A stretch of 64,000 nucleotides of DNA from assembly GCF_000768695.1 (NCBI RefSeq), contig NZ_AVPL01000008.1, positions 29,634 to 93,633 on the forward strand, read 5' to 3'. The notes beneath the pieces are model-generated. The model was given only the letters and a program-made list of their open reading frames with translations. It made no database searches and was not told where the DNA came from. The translations under genes were made by a program, and so were the position numbers. Position 1 is the stretch's first letter; the number at the start of each line of letters is the position of its first letter. Shown piece after piece: positions 50,591 through 59,697 of this stretch. The stretch is from Knoellia aerolata DSM 18566 (GTDB lineage: Bacteria > Actinomycetota > Actinomycetes > Actinomycetales > Dermatophilaceae).

Positions 50591-51490
50591 TCAGAGGGCG
50601 GTCTGCCAGTGGTGGTAGGTCCTCGTGACGACCATGCCCACCTTCTCGTAGACCCCCAGCGCCCCGGTGCGCGAGTCGGTCGACAGCTCGCTGCGGACGG
50701 CGCCGCGGGCGCGGGCGCGTTCGAAGGCGTCGACGAGGAGGGCCCGGGCCAGGCCGCGGCCCCGCTGGTCGCGGCGCACCGCGAGCTGGTCGACGTAGCC
50801 GAAGTCCCCGGCCTTGATGACGAAGGCCGTCCCGACCGGAGTGCCGGTCGGGTCGGTGGCGAGGCGGATCTGCCACGGCTCGAACCCCGGGCGGCGCACG
50901 GTGATGGCCGCCCAGTCCTCGAACGACGACGGCTGGCGTTCGGGCCACTCGTTGAAGGCGTCGTCGACGAGACGGTGGACGACCTCGTCGTCCTCGCCGG
51001 GCACGAAGTCCCGCAGCCCGTAGCCCTCCGGCAGCGGCTGCGGCTCGATCGCCGCGCCCTCGGGGACCTCGAGCACCCAGGACGTCCACCCACGCTCGTA
51101 GCCGAGGGCCCGGAAGAAGGCCTCGGCCTCACCACCGGCCGGCACGGTCTGGCCCACGACGCTGCCGCCGTTGCGTGCAGCGGCCTCCCGGGCCCACTCG
51201 GCGAGCCAGGTCCCGATGCCGCGGCCACGGTGGTCGGGGTGCACGGTGACCTCGGCGCGGCGCCCCTTGTAGACCTCACCGGCGGCGACCATGACGTCGC
51301 CGTCGAGGACGGCGACGCTGTCGCGCTCCAGTGAGAAGCTCGGCCGATGCCAGTCGCCCTCGATGTCCTCGAGCTCGACGGCCACCTCACCGGTGTCGTG
51401 CTCCTCGGCGGCGGCGAACACCGCGAAGACGTCCGCGGCGTCCGTCGGTCGGCAGGGTCGGGCGGTGAGGCCGGCGGGCAGCTCGCTCAT
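50591..51490 (-). CDS. Tandem GNAT acetyltransferase (mycothiol synthase-like layout)
   Basis: A 299-residue protein with two GNAT domains. Each has the acetyl-CoA motif: VHPDHRGRGIGTWL in the first and VRRDQRGRGLARALL in the second. The two-domain layout resembles MshD (mycothiol synthase), but the family is broad and the substrate is unknown. ATG at 51488-51490 is used. It lies between alkB and divergent recO. Confidence 0.75.
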   Translation of the reverse strand: MSELPAGLTARPCRPTDAADVFAVFAAAEEHDTGEVAVELEDIEGDWHRPSFSLERDSVAVLDGDVMVAAGEVYKGRRAEVTVHPDHRGRGIGTWLAEWAREAAARNGGSVVGQTVPAGGEAEAFFRALGYERGWTSWVLEVPEGAAIEPQPLPEGYGLRDFVPGEDDEVVHRLVDDAFNEWPERQPSSFEDWAAITVRRPGFEPWQIRLATDPTGTPVGTAFVIKAGDFGYVDQLAVRRDQRGRGLARALLVDAFERARARGAVRSELSTDSRTGALGVYEKVGMVVTRTYHHWQTAL

Positions 51491-51610
51491 GGCCTCGAGG
51501 ATGCCGCACCTGCGGGGCCGGCGCCTCCGGTTTTCGGCGGTCGGGCGGCGGGAGCGGCGGGCGCGGCCCGGCATACCGGCTTTGTCGGCACCGCGGGGGA
51601 GACTGGTGGG

Positions 51611-52336
51611 GTGCCGCTCTACCGTGACCAGGGGATCGTCCTGCGCACCCACAAGCTGGGTGAGGCGGACCGGATCATCACGGTGCTCACCCGCAGCCTC
51701 GGCAAGGTCCGCACCGTCGGCAAGGGGGTGCGCCGGACCAAGTCCCGCTTCGGCGCCCGGCTCGAGCCCGGCATGCTCGTCGACCTCCAGTGCTACGAGG
51801 GCCGCACCCTCGACACGGTGACCCAGGCCGAGACGCTGGAGTCGTGGGGCGACGTCGTCTCGCGCGACTACGGCGCGTGGACGGCCGCCAACGCGGTCCT
51901 GGAGACCTGCGACCGGCTCACCGAGGAGCGTGAGCCGGCGCTCCAGCAGTACCTCCTCGTCACGGGCGCGCTCCGCTCGCTCGCCGGCAAGGAGCACGAC
52001 CCCAACCTCGTCCTCGACGCCTACCTCCTGCGCGCGCTCGCGATCGCCGGCTGGGCGCCGAGCTTCCACGACTGCGCCAAGTGCGGGTCGGAGGGTCCGC
52101 ACCGGGCCTTCCACGTCGTCTCCGGTGGGGCCGTCTGCTCCGTATGCCGTCCGCCCGGGTCGTCCGCGCCCGCGCCGGAGACGCTCCGCCTCCTCGCGGC
52201 GCTGCTCGCCGGCGACTGGTTCGTCGCGGACGCCTCGGACACCCGGCACCGCCGTGAGGGCAGCGGGATGACGACGGCGTTCCTGCAGTGGCACCTCGAA
52301 CGCGGGGTGCGCTCGCTCCGTATGGTGGAGCGGTGA
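51611..52336 (+). CDS. recO: DNA repair protein RecO
   Basis: A 241-residue single-strand annealing and RecA-loading protein. An OB-fold at the N terminus ([22 protein letters not shown]) is followed by a helical domain and the zinc knuckle with Cys155, Cys158, Cys176 and Cys179. GTG at 51611 has GGTGGG directly upstream. It overlaps uppS by 4 nt (GTGA). Confidence 0.94.
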   Translation: MPLYRDQGIVLRTHKLGEADRIITVLTRSLGKVRTVGKGVRRTKSRFGARLEPGMLVDLQCYEGRTLDTVTQAETLESWGDVVSRDYGAWTAANAVLETCDRLTEEREPALQQYLLVTGALRSLAGKEHDPNLVLDAYLLRALAIAGWAPSFHDCAKCGSEGPHRAFHVVSGGAVCSVCRPPGSSAPAPETLRLLAALLAGDWFVADASDTRHRREGSGMTTAFLQWHLERGVRSLRMVER

Positions 52337-53148
52337 CGAGCCGCCCCTTCGCCCACCCCAGCGGCGCCCGGCCGCCGGCACTACCCGCAGCCCGGGTCCC
52401 CGGTCACGTCGCGATCGTCATGGACGGCAACGGTCGCTGGGCCAACGCGCGCGGGCTGCCGCGCACCCGGGGCCACGAGGCCGGCGAGGCCGCCCTGCTC
52501 GACGTCGTCGCCGGGGCCATCGAGGCCGGTGTGACCCACCTGTCCGCCTACGCCTTCTCCACCGAGAACTGGAAGCGCAGCCCCGACGAGGTGCGCTTCC
52601 TCATGGGCTTCAACCGCGACGTCATCCGCCGGCGACGCGACCAGCTCCACGAGTGGGGCGTGCGGATGCGCTGGGTGGGGCGGCGGCCCCGCCTGTGGAC
52701 CTCCGTCATCAAGGAGCTCGAGGTCGCCCAGGAGCTGACCCGGCACAACACCGGGCTCACCCTCTACTTCTGCGTCAACTACGGCGGCCGGGCCGAGCTC
52801 GGCGACGCCGCCCGCGCCCTGGCCGAGGACGTCGCCCGCGGCCGCCTCAAGCCGAGGAACGTCGACGACCGCACCCTGGCCCGCTACCTCCCGGAGCCGG
52901 ACATGCCCGACGTCGACCTCTTCGTGCGCTCCTCGGGGGAGCAGCGGACGAGCAACTTCCTGCTCTGGCAGAGCGCCTACGCGGAGATGGTCTTCCTCGA
53001 CACCCTCTGGCCGGACTTCGACCGGCGCGACCTGTGGCGAGCCATCGAGATCTACGCCGACCGGGACCGTCGCTACGGCGGGGCGGTCGACCTCGCCGCG
53101 TCCGGCGAACCGGTGCCGACGGTCAGCCCGGACCCAGCAGCGCGCTGA
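52333..53148 (+). CDS. uppS: Isoprenyl transferase (undecaprenyl diphosphate synthase family)
   Basis: A 271-residue cis-prenyltransferase that makes the polyprenyl carrier for cell-wall synthesis. MDGNGRWA (catalytic Asp31), TRGHEAG, and [21 protein letters not shown] (quoted as [15 protein letters not shown]) are the family motifs. GTG at 52333 overlaps the recO stop; the first ~20 residues are Pro/Ala-rich. Its 3' end overlaps the convergent PIN gene by 26 nt. Confidence 0.94.
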   Translation: MTSRPFAHPSGARPPALPAARVPGHVAIVMDGNGRWANARGLPRTRGHEAGEAALLDVVAGAIEAGVTHLSAYAFSTENWKRSPDEVRFLMGFNRDVIRRRRDQLHEWGVRMRWVGRRPRLWTSVIKELEVAQELTRHNTGLTLYFCVNYGGRAELGDAARALAEDVARGRLKPRNVDDRTLARYLPEPDMPDVDLFVRSSGEQRTSNFLLWQSAYAEMVFLDTLWPDFDRRDLWRAIEIYADRDRRYGGAVDLAASGEPVPTVSPDPAAR

Positions 53149-53527
53149 GCGGGGCGACCGGGACGACGCCCTCCGCGGCGGCGACGAGGTCGGGGTCGAC
53201 GCTGACGAGGGCGTCGGCCTGGAGCCGGGCCACCGCGAGGTACTCGGCGTCGCGCAAGGTGGCCCACCCGCGCTCTCGCGCGATCCGCCACGCCGTCATC
53301 CGGGACACGCGGTCCCCGAGCAGGCGCATCCTCATCTCGGTCATCCGCTCGTGCGTCGACCTGACGGTCGCCTCGTCGCGCTCACCCCGCAGCACCTGAG
53401 CGAGCAGGAGCTCCAGCGCCTGCGAGCGGATCCCGCTGGGGGCGACGAGCTGGTGGTCGGGGTCGACCGTGAGGTCGTGGTCGACGAGGTGCACGAGCGT
53501 GGGTGCGTCGATGACGAAGCGGGTCAT
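53123..53527 (-). CDS. PIN-domain-like protein
   Basis: A 134-residue protein with PIN features: Asp7 in [14 protein letters not shown] and a late acidic cluster in the region [15 protein letters not shown]. It looks like a VapC-type RNase, but no antitoxin precedes it; the upstream gene is a Fur-family regulator. The N-terminal [10 protein letters not shown] fixes the ATG at 53525-53527. A hexanucleotide repeat lies between it and fur. The convergent uppS gene overlaps its end. Confidence 0.65.
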   Translation of the reverse strand: MTRFVIDAPTLVHLVDHDLTVDPDHQLVAPSGIRSQALELLLAQVLRGERDEATVRSTHERMTEMRMRLLGDRVSRMTAWRIARERGWATLRDAEYLAVARLQADALVSVDPDLVAAAEGVVPVAPLSALLGPG

Positions 53528-53552
53528 GCGGGCTCCTCGGGGCGTCGGTCTC

Positions 53553-53580
53553 GTCGGCGTCGGCGTCGGCGTCGGCGTCG
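53553..53580. repeat. Hexanucleotide tandem repeat (GTCGGC)4+
   Basis: Four perfect GTCGGC units plus a partial fifth lie directly after the fur stop codon and 26 nt before the PIN start. Slippage could change spacing between the two genes. The repeat may simply be a local expansion of GC-rich sequence. Confidence 0.65.
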
Positions 53581-54006
53581 TCAGTGGGAGGTGCAGGTGC
53601 CGAACAGCTCGATGGTGTGCGTGACGTCGGAGAAGCCGTGCTGCCGGGCGACCTCGGTGGCCCAGCGCTCGACCGCCGGGCCCTCGACCTCGACGGTGCG
53701 CCCGCACTCGCGGCAGACGAGGTGGTGGTGGTGGGAGTCGGTCGAGCACGAGCGGTAGGCGGCTTCTCCGTCGTCGGTGCGCAGCACGTCGACGTCGCCG
53801 TCCGCGGCCATCGCCTGGAGGTTGCGGTAGACCGTCGCCAGCCCGACCGAGGCGCCGCGCGCCTGCAGCTTGGAGTGCAGCTCCTGCGCGGAGAGGAACT
53901 CCGACGTCGTCGCCATGAGCTCGGCGAGGGCGGCCCGCTGGCGGGTGGGTCGTCGGCCCGCGCCGGACGGCCCGGACGTGCCCGTGTCGGCGGGGTGGGT
54001 GATCAT
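53581..54006 (-). CDS. Fur family transcriptional repressor (Zur-like)
   Basis: A 141-residue winged-helix repressor. The DNA-binding domain (about 20-85) contains LSAQELHSKLQARGASVGLATVYRNL (quoted as QELHSKLQARGASVGLAT), the dimer/metal domain has HHHHLVCRECG and the C-terminal GTCTSH. In the same operon as zinc ABC transporter genes, it is almost certainly Zur rather than an iron regulator. ATG overlaps the permease stop (ATGA). It would act on the operator at 56747, including its own operon. Confidence 0.88.
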   Translation of the reverse strand: MITHPADTGTSGPSGAGRRPTRQRAALAELMATTSEFLSAQELHSKLQARGASVGLATVYRNLQAMAADGDVDVLRTDDGEAAYRSCSTDSHHHHLVCRECGRTVEVEGPAVERWATEVARQHGFSDVTHTIELFGTCTSH

Positions 54007-55001
54007 CGGGTGGCCTCCTCGGTGTCCGCGCGCTCGTGCTCGTCGTGCTCGTCGTAGTGGTCCCGGTGCGGGGCGTGCCGGTGGCCGTCGTGCAGGTAGT
54101 CGACGTGGTCGTGATGGACGACCGCGGGGTGGCCGCACGCCGGGCCGTGCTCGTGCTCGTGGCGCTCGGCGCGTTCGTGGGCGGCGCGTCGGGCGCGGCT
54201 CACGGCTGCGGTGACGCCGCCGAGGACGAGGAAGGTGGCGATGGCGAGGAGGACGATCGTCCCGCCCGACGGCGTCTCCGCGTAGAAGGACACGACGACG
54301 CCGCTCACGCTGGACAGGACGCCGATGAGCGAGGCCCAGACCAGGCTGCTGCGGAAGCTCCGGGAGACGAGCTGGGCCGAGGCGTTGGGGATGATCATCA
54401 GCGCCGTGATGAGCAGGAGACCGACGACCCGCATGGAGACGACGACGGTGACGGCGGTGAGCACCGAGAGGGCGATGTTGTAGCCCATGACCGGCATCCC
54501 GGCGGCCCGGGCGTACTCCTCGTCGTTGGCCACGGCGAAGAAGCGGCGGCGCAGCACCCAGGTGACGGTGGCGACGACCACGGCGAGCGCGGCGAAGACG
54601 ACGATGTCGGCGCGGCTCGTCGTGAGGATGGCGCCGAAGAGGTAGCCCGTGAGGTTGGCGGGCGAGGTCGCGCTGGACTTCGAGATGAGCACCACGCCGA
54701 GCGCGATGCCGCCATAGAACATCACCGCCAGCGCCATGTCACCGCTGGTGCGCCCGGTGGCCCGGATGAGCTCGACGGCCACCGCGGCCGCGACGGCGGC
54801 GACGAGGGCGGTGAGGACGGGCATCGAGCCGGTGAGGATCCCGACCGCGACACCGGCGAGGGCCACGTGACCGATGCCGTCACCGATGAGGGAGAGGCGT
54901 CGCTGGACGAGGAAGCCGCCGACGAGCGGCGCGGCGAGCCCGACGAGCACCGCCGCGACGAGCGCCTGCCGCATGAAGTCGAGGGCCAGCAGGTCACCCA
55001 T
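54003..55001 (-). CDS. znuB: Zinc/manganese ABC transporter permease with His-rich tail
   Basis: A 332-residue protein with about eight membrane segments of the ZnuB/AztB type, starting MGDLLALDFMRQALVAAVL. The last ~60 residues are a cytoplasmic tail unusually rich in His, Asp and Glu (HEHEHGPACGHPAV, VHHDHVDYLHDGHRHAPH). Such tails can hold zinc ions and might act as a sensor or buffer; this is inference. It overlaps the ATPase gene upstream by 8 nt and fur downstream by 4. Confidence 0.88.
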   Translation of the reverse strand: MGDLLALDFMRQALVAAVLVGLAAPLVGGFLVQRRLSLIGDGIGHVALAGVAVGILTGSMPVLTALVAAVAAAVAVELIRATGRTSGDMALAVMFYGGIALGVVLISKSSATSPANLTGYLFGAILTTSRADIVVFAALAVVVATVTWVLRRRFFAVANDEEYARAAGMPVMGYNIALSVLTAVTVVVSMRVVGLLLITALMIIPNASAQLVSRSFRSSLVWASLIGVLSSVSGVVVSFYAETPSGGTIVLLAIATFLVLGGVTAAVSRARRAAHERAERHEHEHGPACGHPAVVHHDHVDYLHDGHRHAPHRDHYDEHDEHERADTEEATR

Positions 55002-55815
55002 GGTGGACCTCGCGTGGGGGGAGGGGGTCGCCCGCGATCGCGGCCATGCCCGGCGTGCGCGCGCCGGGCCCGTCCGGCGCGTCGTGGTGGTGGTGGCCGT
55101 CGCCGACCTCGTGGCCGCGGTGGGTCGCGAGGTAGTCCCGGGGGGTGCCGTCGTAGTCGACGTGGCCTCCGTCCATGCAGACGATCCGGGTGACGACCTC
55201 GTGCAGCGCGGCGAGCTCGTGGGTGACGATGAGCATCGACGTGCCCCGCGCGGCGAGCGCGGACAGCACGTCGGCGAGGATCCGCTGGTTGGCCGCGTCG
55301 ACGCCGGCGGTCGGCTCGTCCATGACGAGCAGGTCGGGGCGGGCGGCCAGGGCCCGGGCGATGAGCACGCGCCGCTGCTGGCCACCGCTCAGCGCGCTGA
55401 CGTCCTCGCGCTCGCGGTCGCGCAGGCCCACGGCGTCGAGGGCCTCGTCCACCGCGGTGGCGTCGGCGGTACCGGCAGGTCGCCACCACGGACGCCGGGT
55501 GAGGCGACCGACCTCGACCACCTCCCGGACGGTGGCCCGCACCGACGCCGAGAGCGAGTGCCGCTGGGGGACGTAGCCGATGCGCGGCCTGTCGCGGAAG
55601 CGGGCCAGCGGGGTGCCGAAGAGCAGGACCTCACCGCCGAGGTGGTCCGAGAGGCCGAGCAGGCCCTTGACGAGAGTGGTCTTGCCCGAGCCGTTGGGCC
55701 CCAGCAGCGCGATGACCTCGCCGCGGCCCTGCGACAGGCTCACCCCGTCGACGACCCGACGGTCCGCGTACCCGAAGGACGCCGCCCGCAGCGAGATGAG
55801 GGGAGTGTCGGTCAC
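54994..55815 (-). CDS. znuC: Zinc/manganese ABC transporter ATPase
   Basis: A 273-residue ATP-binding subunit. Walker A GPNGSGKT, signature LSGGQQRR and Walker B LLVMDEPT are intact. The C-terminal ~35 residues again hold a His cluster (HEVGDGHHHHDAP). GTG at 55815 gives a GTGA overlap with znuA; the GTG at 55821 is an alternative. The protein loads zinc transport energy for the permease encoded next. Confidence 0.88.
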   Translation of the reverse strand: MTDTPLISLRAASFGYADRRVVDGVSLSQGRGEVIALLGPNGSGKTTLVKGLLGLSDHLGGEVLLFGTPLARFRDRPRIGYVPQRHSLSASVRATVREVVEVGRLTRRPWWRPAGTADATAVDEALDAVGLRDREREDVSALSGGQQRRVLIARALAARPDLLVMDEPTAGVDAANQRILADVLSALAARGTSMLIVTHELAALHEVVTRIVCMDGGHVDYDGTPRDYLATHRGHEVGDGHHHHDAPDGPGARTPGMAAIAGDPLPPREVHHG

Positions 55816-56747
55816 CGACACCCCTGCCCCTTCGTCAGGGTCGCGAGGTTGGAGCGCATGACCTCAAGGTAGTTCTTGCCGGCCGATGCGTCGGTCAGCC
55901 CCTCGATCGGGTCGAGGACGGCCACCACCGCGCCGGTCTCCCTCGCGATGGTGTCGGTGAGGTCCTTGCTCACGAGGGTCTCGGCGTAGACCGTCGTGAC
56001 GTCCTTCTCCCGCACGTGCTCGACGATCTCGTTCATCGCCGCGGCGTTCGGCTCCGCGTCGGGGGAGACCCCGGCGATGCCGACCTGGTGCAGGTCGTAG
56101 CGGTCCGCCAGGTAGGCGAACGCCGCGTGCCCGGTCACGAGCTCGCGCGTCGTGCAGCTCGCGAGTCCCGCCGAGAACTCGGCGTCGAGTGCCGTCAGCT
56201 CCGCGACGAACGCGTCCGCGTTCTCGGCGTATGCCGTCGCGTCACCCGGGTCGGCCAGCGCGAGCCTCTCGGCGATCGCCGTCACGGCGCTGGCGTAGCG
56301 CGTGGGGTCGAGCCAGAAGTGGGGGTCGACGCCCTCGCCGGTCCCGCCGCCGTGGTCGTGGCCGTCGTGGTTCGCCTCGATCGACAGGTCGACCACCGTC
56401 GAGACGTCGAGCGCGACGTCCTCTTCGACCTGCACGACCGCCTCGTCGACGGCGGGCTGGAAGCCCTTCTCGTAGACGACGACGGCGGAGCGGGAGAGGG
56501 TGGCGACGTCCTTGGGGGTCAGCTCGACGTCGTGGGGCTCGGCGCCGGGCTTGGTGAGGCTTGAGACGGTGACGCGGTCACCCCCGACGCGCTCCACGGC
56601 ATACGCCAGGGGGTAGAAGGCGGCCGTCACGGCGATCGTGTCGGGCTCCGTCGCAGCCTTCCCGCCCTCGGACGCGGCCGAGCCGGCGCCGCAGCCGGCC
56701 AGGGCCAGCGCGCAGATCAGGGGGAGGGCGAGACGGGTGCGCTTCAT
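55812..56747 (-). CDS. znuA: Zinc ABC transporter substrate-binding lipoprotein
   Basis: A 311-residue cluster A-I binding protein. The signal ends in the lipobox LAGC, so Cys19 is acylated and the protein sits on the outer face of the membrane. The His-rich loop NHDGHDHGGGTG near residue 130 is typical of zinc rather than manganese binders, and the metal His residues HDVELTP, HFWLDP and HAAFAYL are present. The ATG at 56745-56747 lies at the end of the operator/promoter, so the message is likely leaderless. Confidence 0.92.
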   Translation of the reverse strand: MKRTRLALPLICALALAGCGAGSAASEGGKAATEPDTIAVTAAFYPLAYAVERVGGDRVTVSSLTKPGAEPHDVELTPKDVATLSRSAVVVYEKGFQPAVDEAVVQVEEDVALDVSTVVDLSIEANHDGHDHGGGTGEGVDPHFWLDPTRYASAVTAIAERLALADPGDATAYAENADAFVAELTALDAEFSAGLASCTTRELVTGHAAFAYLADRYDLHQVGIAGVSPDAEPNAAAMNEIVEHVREKDVTTVYAETLVSKDLTDTIARETGAVVAVLDPIEGLTDASAGKNYLEVMRSNLATLTKGQGCR

Positions 56748-56784
56748 GACAATCATTCTCAAATGAAGTGAGAATGAATGTCAA
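56747..56784 (-). promoter_or_regulatory. Zur-type operator and promoter of znuACB-fur
   Basis: Two 15-nt arms (56747-56761 and 56769-56783) starting TGACA form a palindrome with 14 of 15 pairs matching, built around TTCTCA...TGAGAA. On the minus strand TTGACA (56784-56779) and GAGAAT (56760-56755) are 18 nt apart, and the znuA ATG follows 7 nt later. Repressor binding would block the promoter and the start codon. The AT-rich palindrome is typical of Fur-family sites. Confidence 0.75.
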
Positions 56785-56801
56785 CTCGGCTCAGCGGGGG
56801 C

Positions 56802-57083
56802 TCAGCGGGGGATGGCCTGCGTGATGGTGATCGCCAGGGCCAGCGCGACGACGGCGACGCGCATGAGCCGCTCCTGGGTCGCGAGCCGCGGCCAGCCGAG
56901 GACGAGCAGCCAGGCGAGGAAGAGGGTGACGAGGGCGAGCAGCACCCAGCCCCATCCGGGGATGAGGGCGCCGGCGACCATGAGGGCGAGGACGACGAGG
57001 AACGGGACGGCGCGGGGGAGAGAGGCGATGGTGCGCAGGAGGGGCGCGCTGGCGCTCTCGAGGGATTCACGAAGGGACGGCAC
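56802..57083 (-). CDS. Small membrane protein (DUF6703-like)
   Basis: A 93-residue protein with two strong hydrophobic segments ([17 protein letters not shown] and [19 protein letters not shown]) and a third C-terminal one ([15 protein letters not shown]). The N-terminal [22 protein letters not shown] is the pattern of a small actinobacterial family of unknown function. GTG at 57081-57083 is used; the longer frame upstream is antisense to glyS. It diverges from glyS and precedes the zinc operon. Confidence 0.65.
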   Translation of the reverse strand: MPSLRESLESASAPLLRTIASLPRAVPFLVVLALMVAGALIPGWGWVLLALVTLFLAWLLVLGWPRLATQERLMRVAVVALALAITITQAIPR

Positions 57084-57136
57084 GAGCGAGAAGCCTACGT
57101 GGACAAACCGGTGCGGCCACGGTGCGGGGTGGCCAG

Positions 57137-57142
57137 TAACCT
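57137..57142 (+). promoter_or_regulatory. glyS -10 box, leaderless transcript
   Basis: TAACCT ends 7 nt before the glyS ATG at 57150. No ribosome-binding site is seen, so the mRNA is probably leaderless. A -35 match is not evident. Confidence 0.5.
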
Positions 57143-57149
57143 TGCGCCC

Positions 57150-58574
<1,425 letters not shown>

Positions 58575-58624
58575 CCGCCTCGGACGATGGCGCGTTCCGG
58601 TCGTGCGTGGGCGGCGAACCTGAA

Positions 58625-58677
58625 CGGAATGCGCAAGAAGTCGGACGGCGGGGACCGGAATGCGCAATGAGTCGGAT
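58625..58677 (+). repeat. Imperfect 22-nt direct repeat around a start codon
   Basis: CGGAATGCGCAA begins both copies (58625-58646 and 58656-58677), which match at 19 of 22 positions. The second copy contains the ATG of the next gene; the first contains an ATG that opens a 13-codon ORF ending at 58670, inside the second copy. This may be a recent duplication of the translation start. Confidence 0.6.
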
Positions 58678-59595
58678 GACGGGATGAGCGGCGAAGTCGA
58701 GGACGCCGTCGACGAGGCCGTCGAGGACGCCGTCGACGAGGCCGTCGCCGCTGCCGCGGCGGCCCTGTATGCCGTCCCGCAGACGGAGTTCATCCCCACC
58801 CGCAAGGCGTTGGCCGCGACCGCGAAGTCGTCGGCGGGCCCCGCGGCCGCCAAGGCCGTCCTCGCGCTGCGCAAGCCGACGCTCACGGCGTGGGCGATGA
58901 ACCTCGTGCCGCGCGCTGGCGACGGCTCGCTCGCGGACGTGCTCGGGCTCGGCGCCCGCATGCGCGCGGCCCAGTCGACGCTCGACACCGCGACGCTGAC
59001 CTCGGTGCGCGGCGAGCGGGACGCGACCCTCACGGCATACGTCGAGGCGGTGGCCACGGCCGCGGAGGCGGAGGGGGTCGAGCTGTCGCCGGCCGCTCGC
59101 GAGGAGGTGCGGGCGAGCGCCATCGCGGCGCTCGCCGACGAGACCGCGGCGCGGGCGCTCGCGTCGGGCCAGCTGACGAGGTCGCTGCACTACAGCGGGT
59201 TCGGCGAGGTGGACCTCTCGGGCGCGGTGGGGGTCACGAGCTCGGGCTCGATCATCTCGGTCCTTCGAGGCGGCGCTCGGTCGTCCCGTGTGCCCGCGGA
59301 GCCCGCCGAGGCGGAGCGGGAGAGTGCTGCGTCCGAGGACGCGAACGAGGACGACGACGAGCTCACCGAGGAGGAGCTGGCCGCAGCCGTCGCGGAGGCG
59401 AGGGCCGCCAAGGCGGCAGCGAAGGCGCGGCGCCTGGCGCAGGCCGAGCTCGAGGCCGCGCAGGCCGGGATGTCCGAGGCACAGGCCGGACTGCGGGCCG
59501 CCGAGGACGCCGCGAGGCGGGCACGCCAGGCCGTCATCGCCGCCCAGAAGCGCCTCGACTCGGCCCGCGCCGCCGTCGCCGGCCCCGGCCGCTGA
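58660..59595 (+). CDS. Hypothetical Ala-rich coiled-coil protein
   Basis: A 311-residue protein I do not recognise. The N terminus contains an acidic near-repeat (EDAVDEAVEDAVDEAV), then a conserved-looking core (LYAVPQTEFIPTRKALAATAKSSA and LALRKPTLTAWAMNLVPRAGD, quoted in parts), and a long Ala/Glu-rich C-terminal coiled coil (about 235-305). ATG at 58660 or 58684 are both possible; the former lies in the duplicated repeat. It resembles small actinobacterial proteins of unknown role. Confidence 0.65.
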   Translation: MRNESDDGMSGEVEDAVDEAVEDAVDEAVAAAAAALYAVPQTEFIPTRKALAATAKSSAGPAAAKAVLALRKPTLTAWAMNLVPRAGDGSLADVLGLGARMRAAQSTLDTATLTSVRGERDATLTAYVEAVATAAEAEGVELSPAAREEVRASAIAALADETAARALASGQLTRSLHYSGFGEVDLSGAVGVTSSGSIISVLRGGARSSRVPAEPAEAERESAASEDANEDDDELTEEELAAAVAEARAAKAAAKARRLAQAELEAAQAGMSEAQAGLRAAEDAARRARQAVIAAQKRLDSARAAVAGPGR

Positions 59596-59634
59596 CCGTC
59601 GGTCGACAGCCGGACGCTCCGTAGGATGGCGCCC

Positions 59635-59697
59635 ATGGATCGCCCTCGAAGTCCCATCCGGAGCCGGTCTGCGCGCCCTGCCAGGAGGCTCCGGTGA
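59635..59697 (+). CDS. Arg-rich 20-residue leader ORF before the CNNM gene
   Basis: A 20-codon ORF (MDRPRSPIRSRSARPARRLR) has eight Arg residues and ends by overlapping the CNNM GTG start (GTGA). A -10 box TAGGAT (59622-59627) ends 7 nt before its ATG, so it may be translated from the very 5' end. It contains AGGAGG, which serves the CNNM gene. Ribosome arrest or coupling by this peptide could tune CNNM expression, for example in response to Mg2+; that is an inference. Confidence 0.5.
   Translation: MDRPRSPIRSRSARPARRLR

Noticed and set aside
53123..53148. Frameshift or annotation error at the uppS-PIN overlap
   Set aside because: Both proteins end naturally, and a 26-nt tail-to-tail overlap is compatible with both family lengths.
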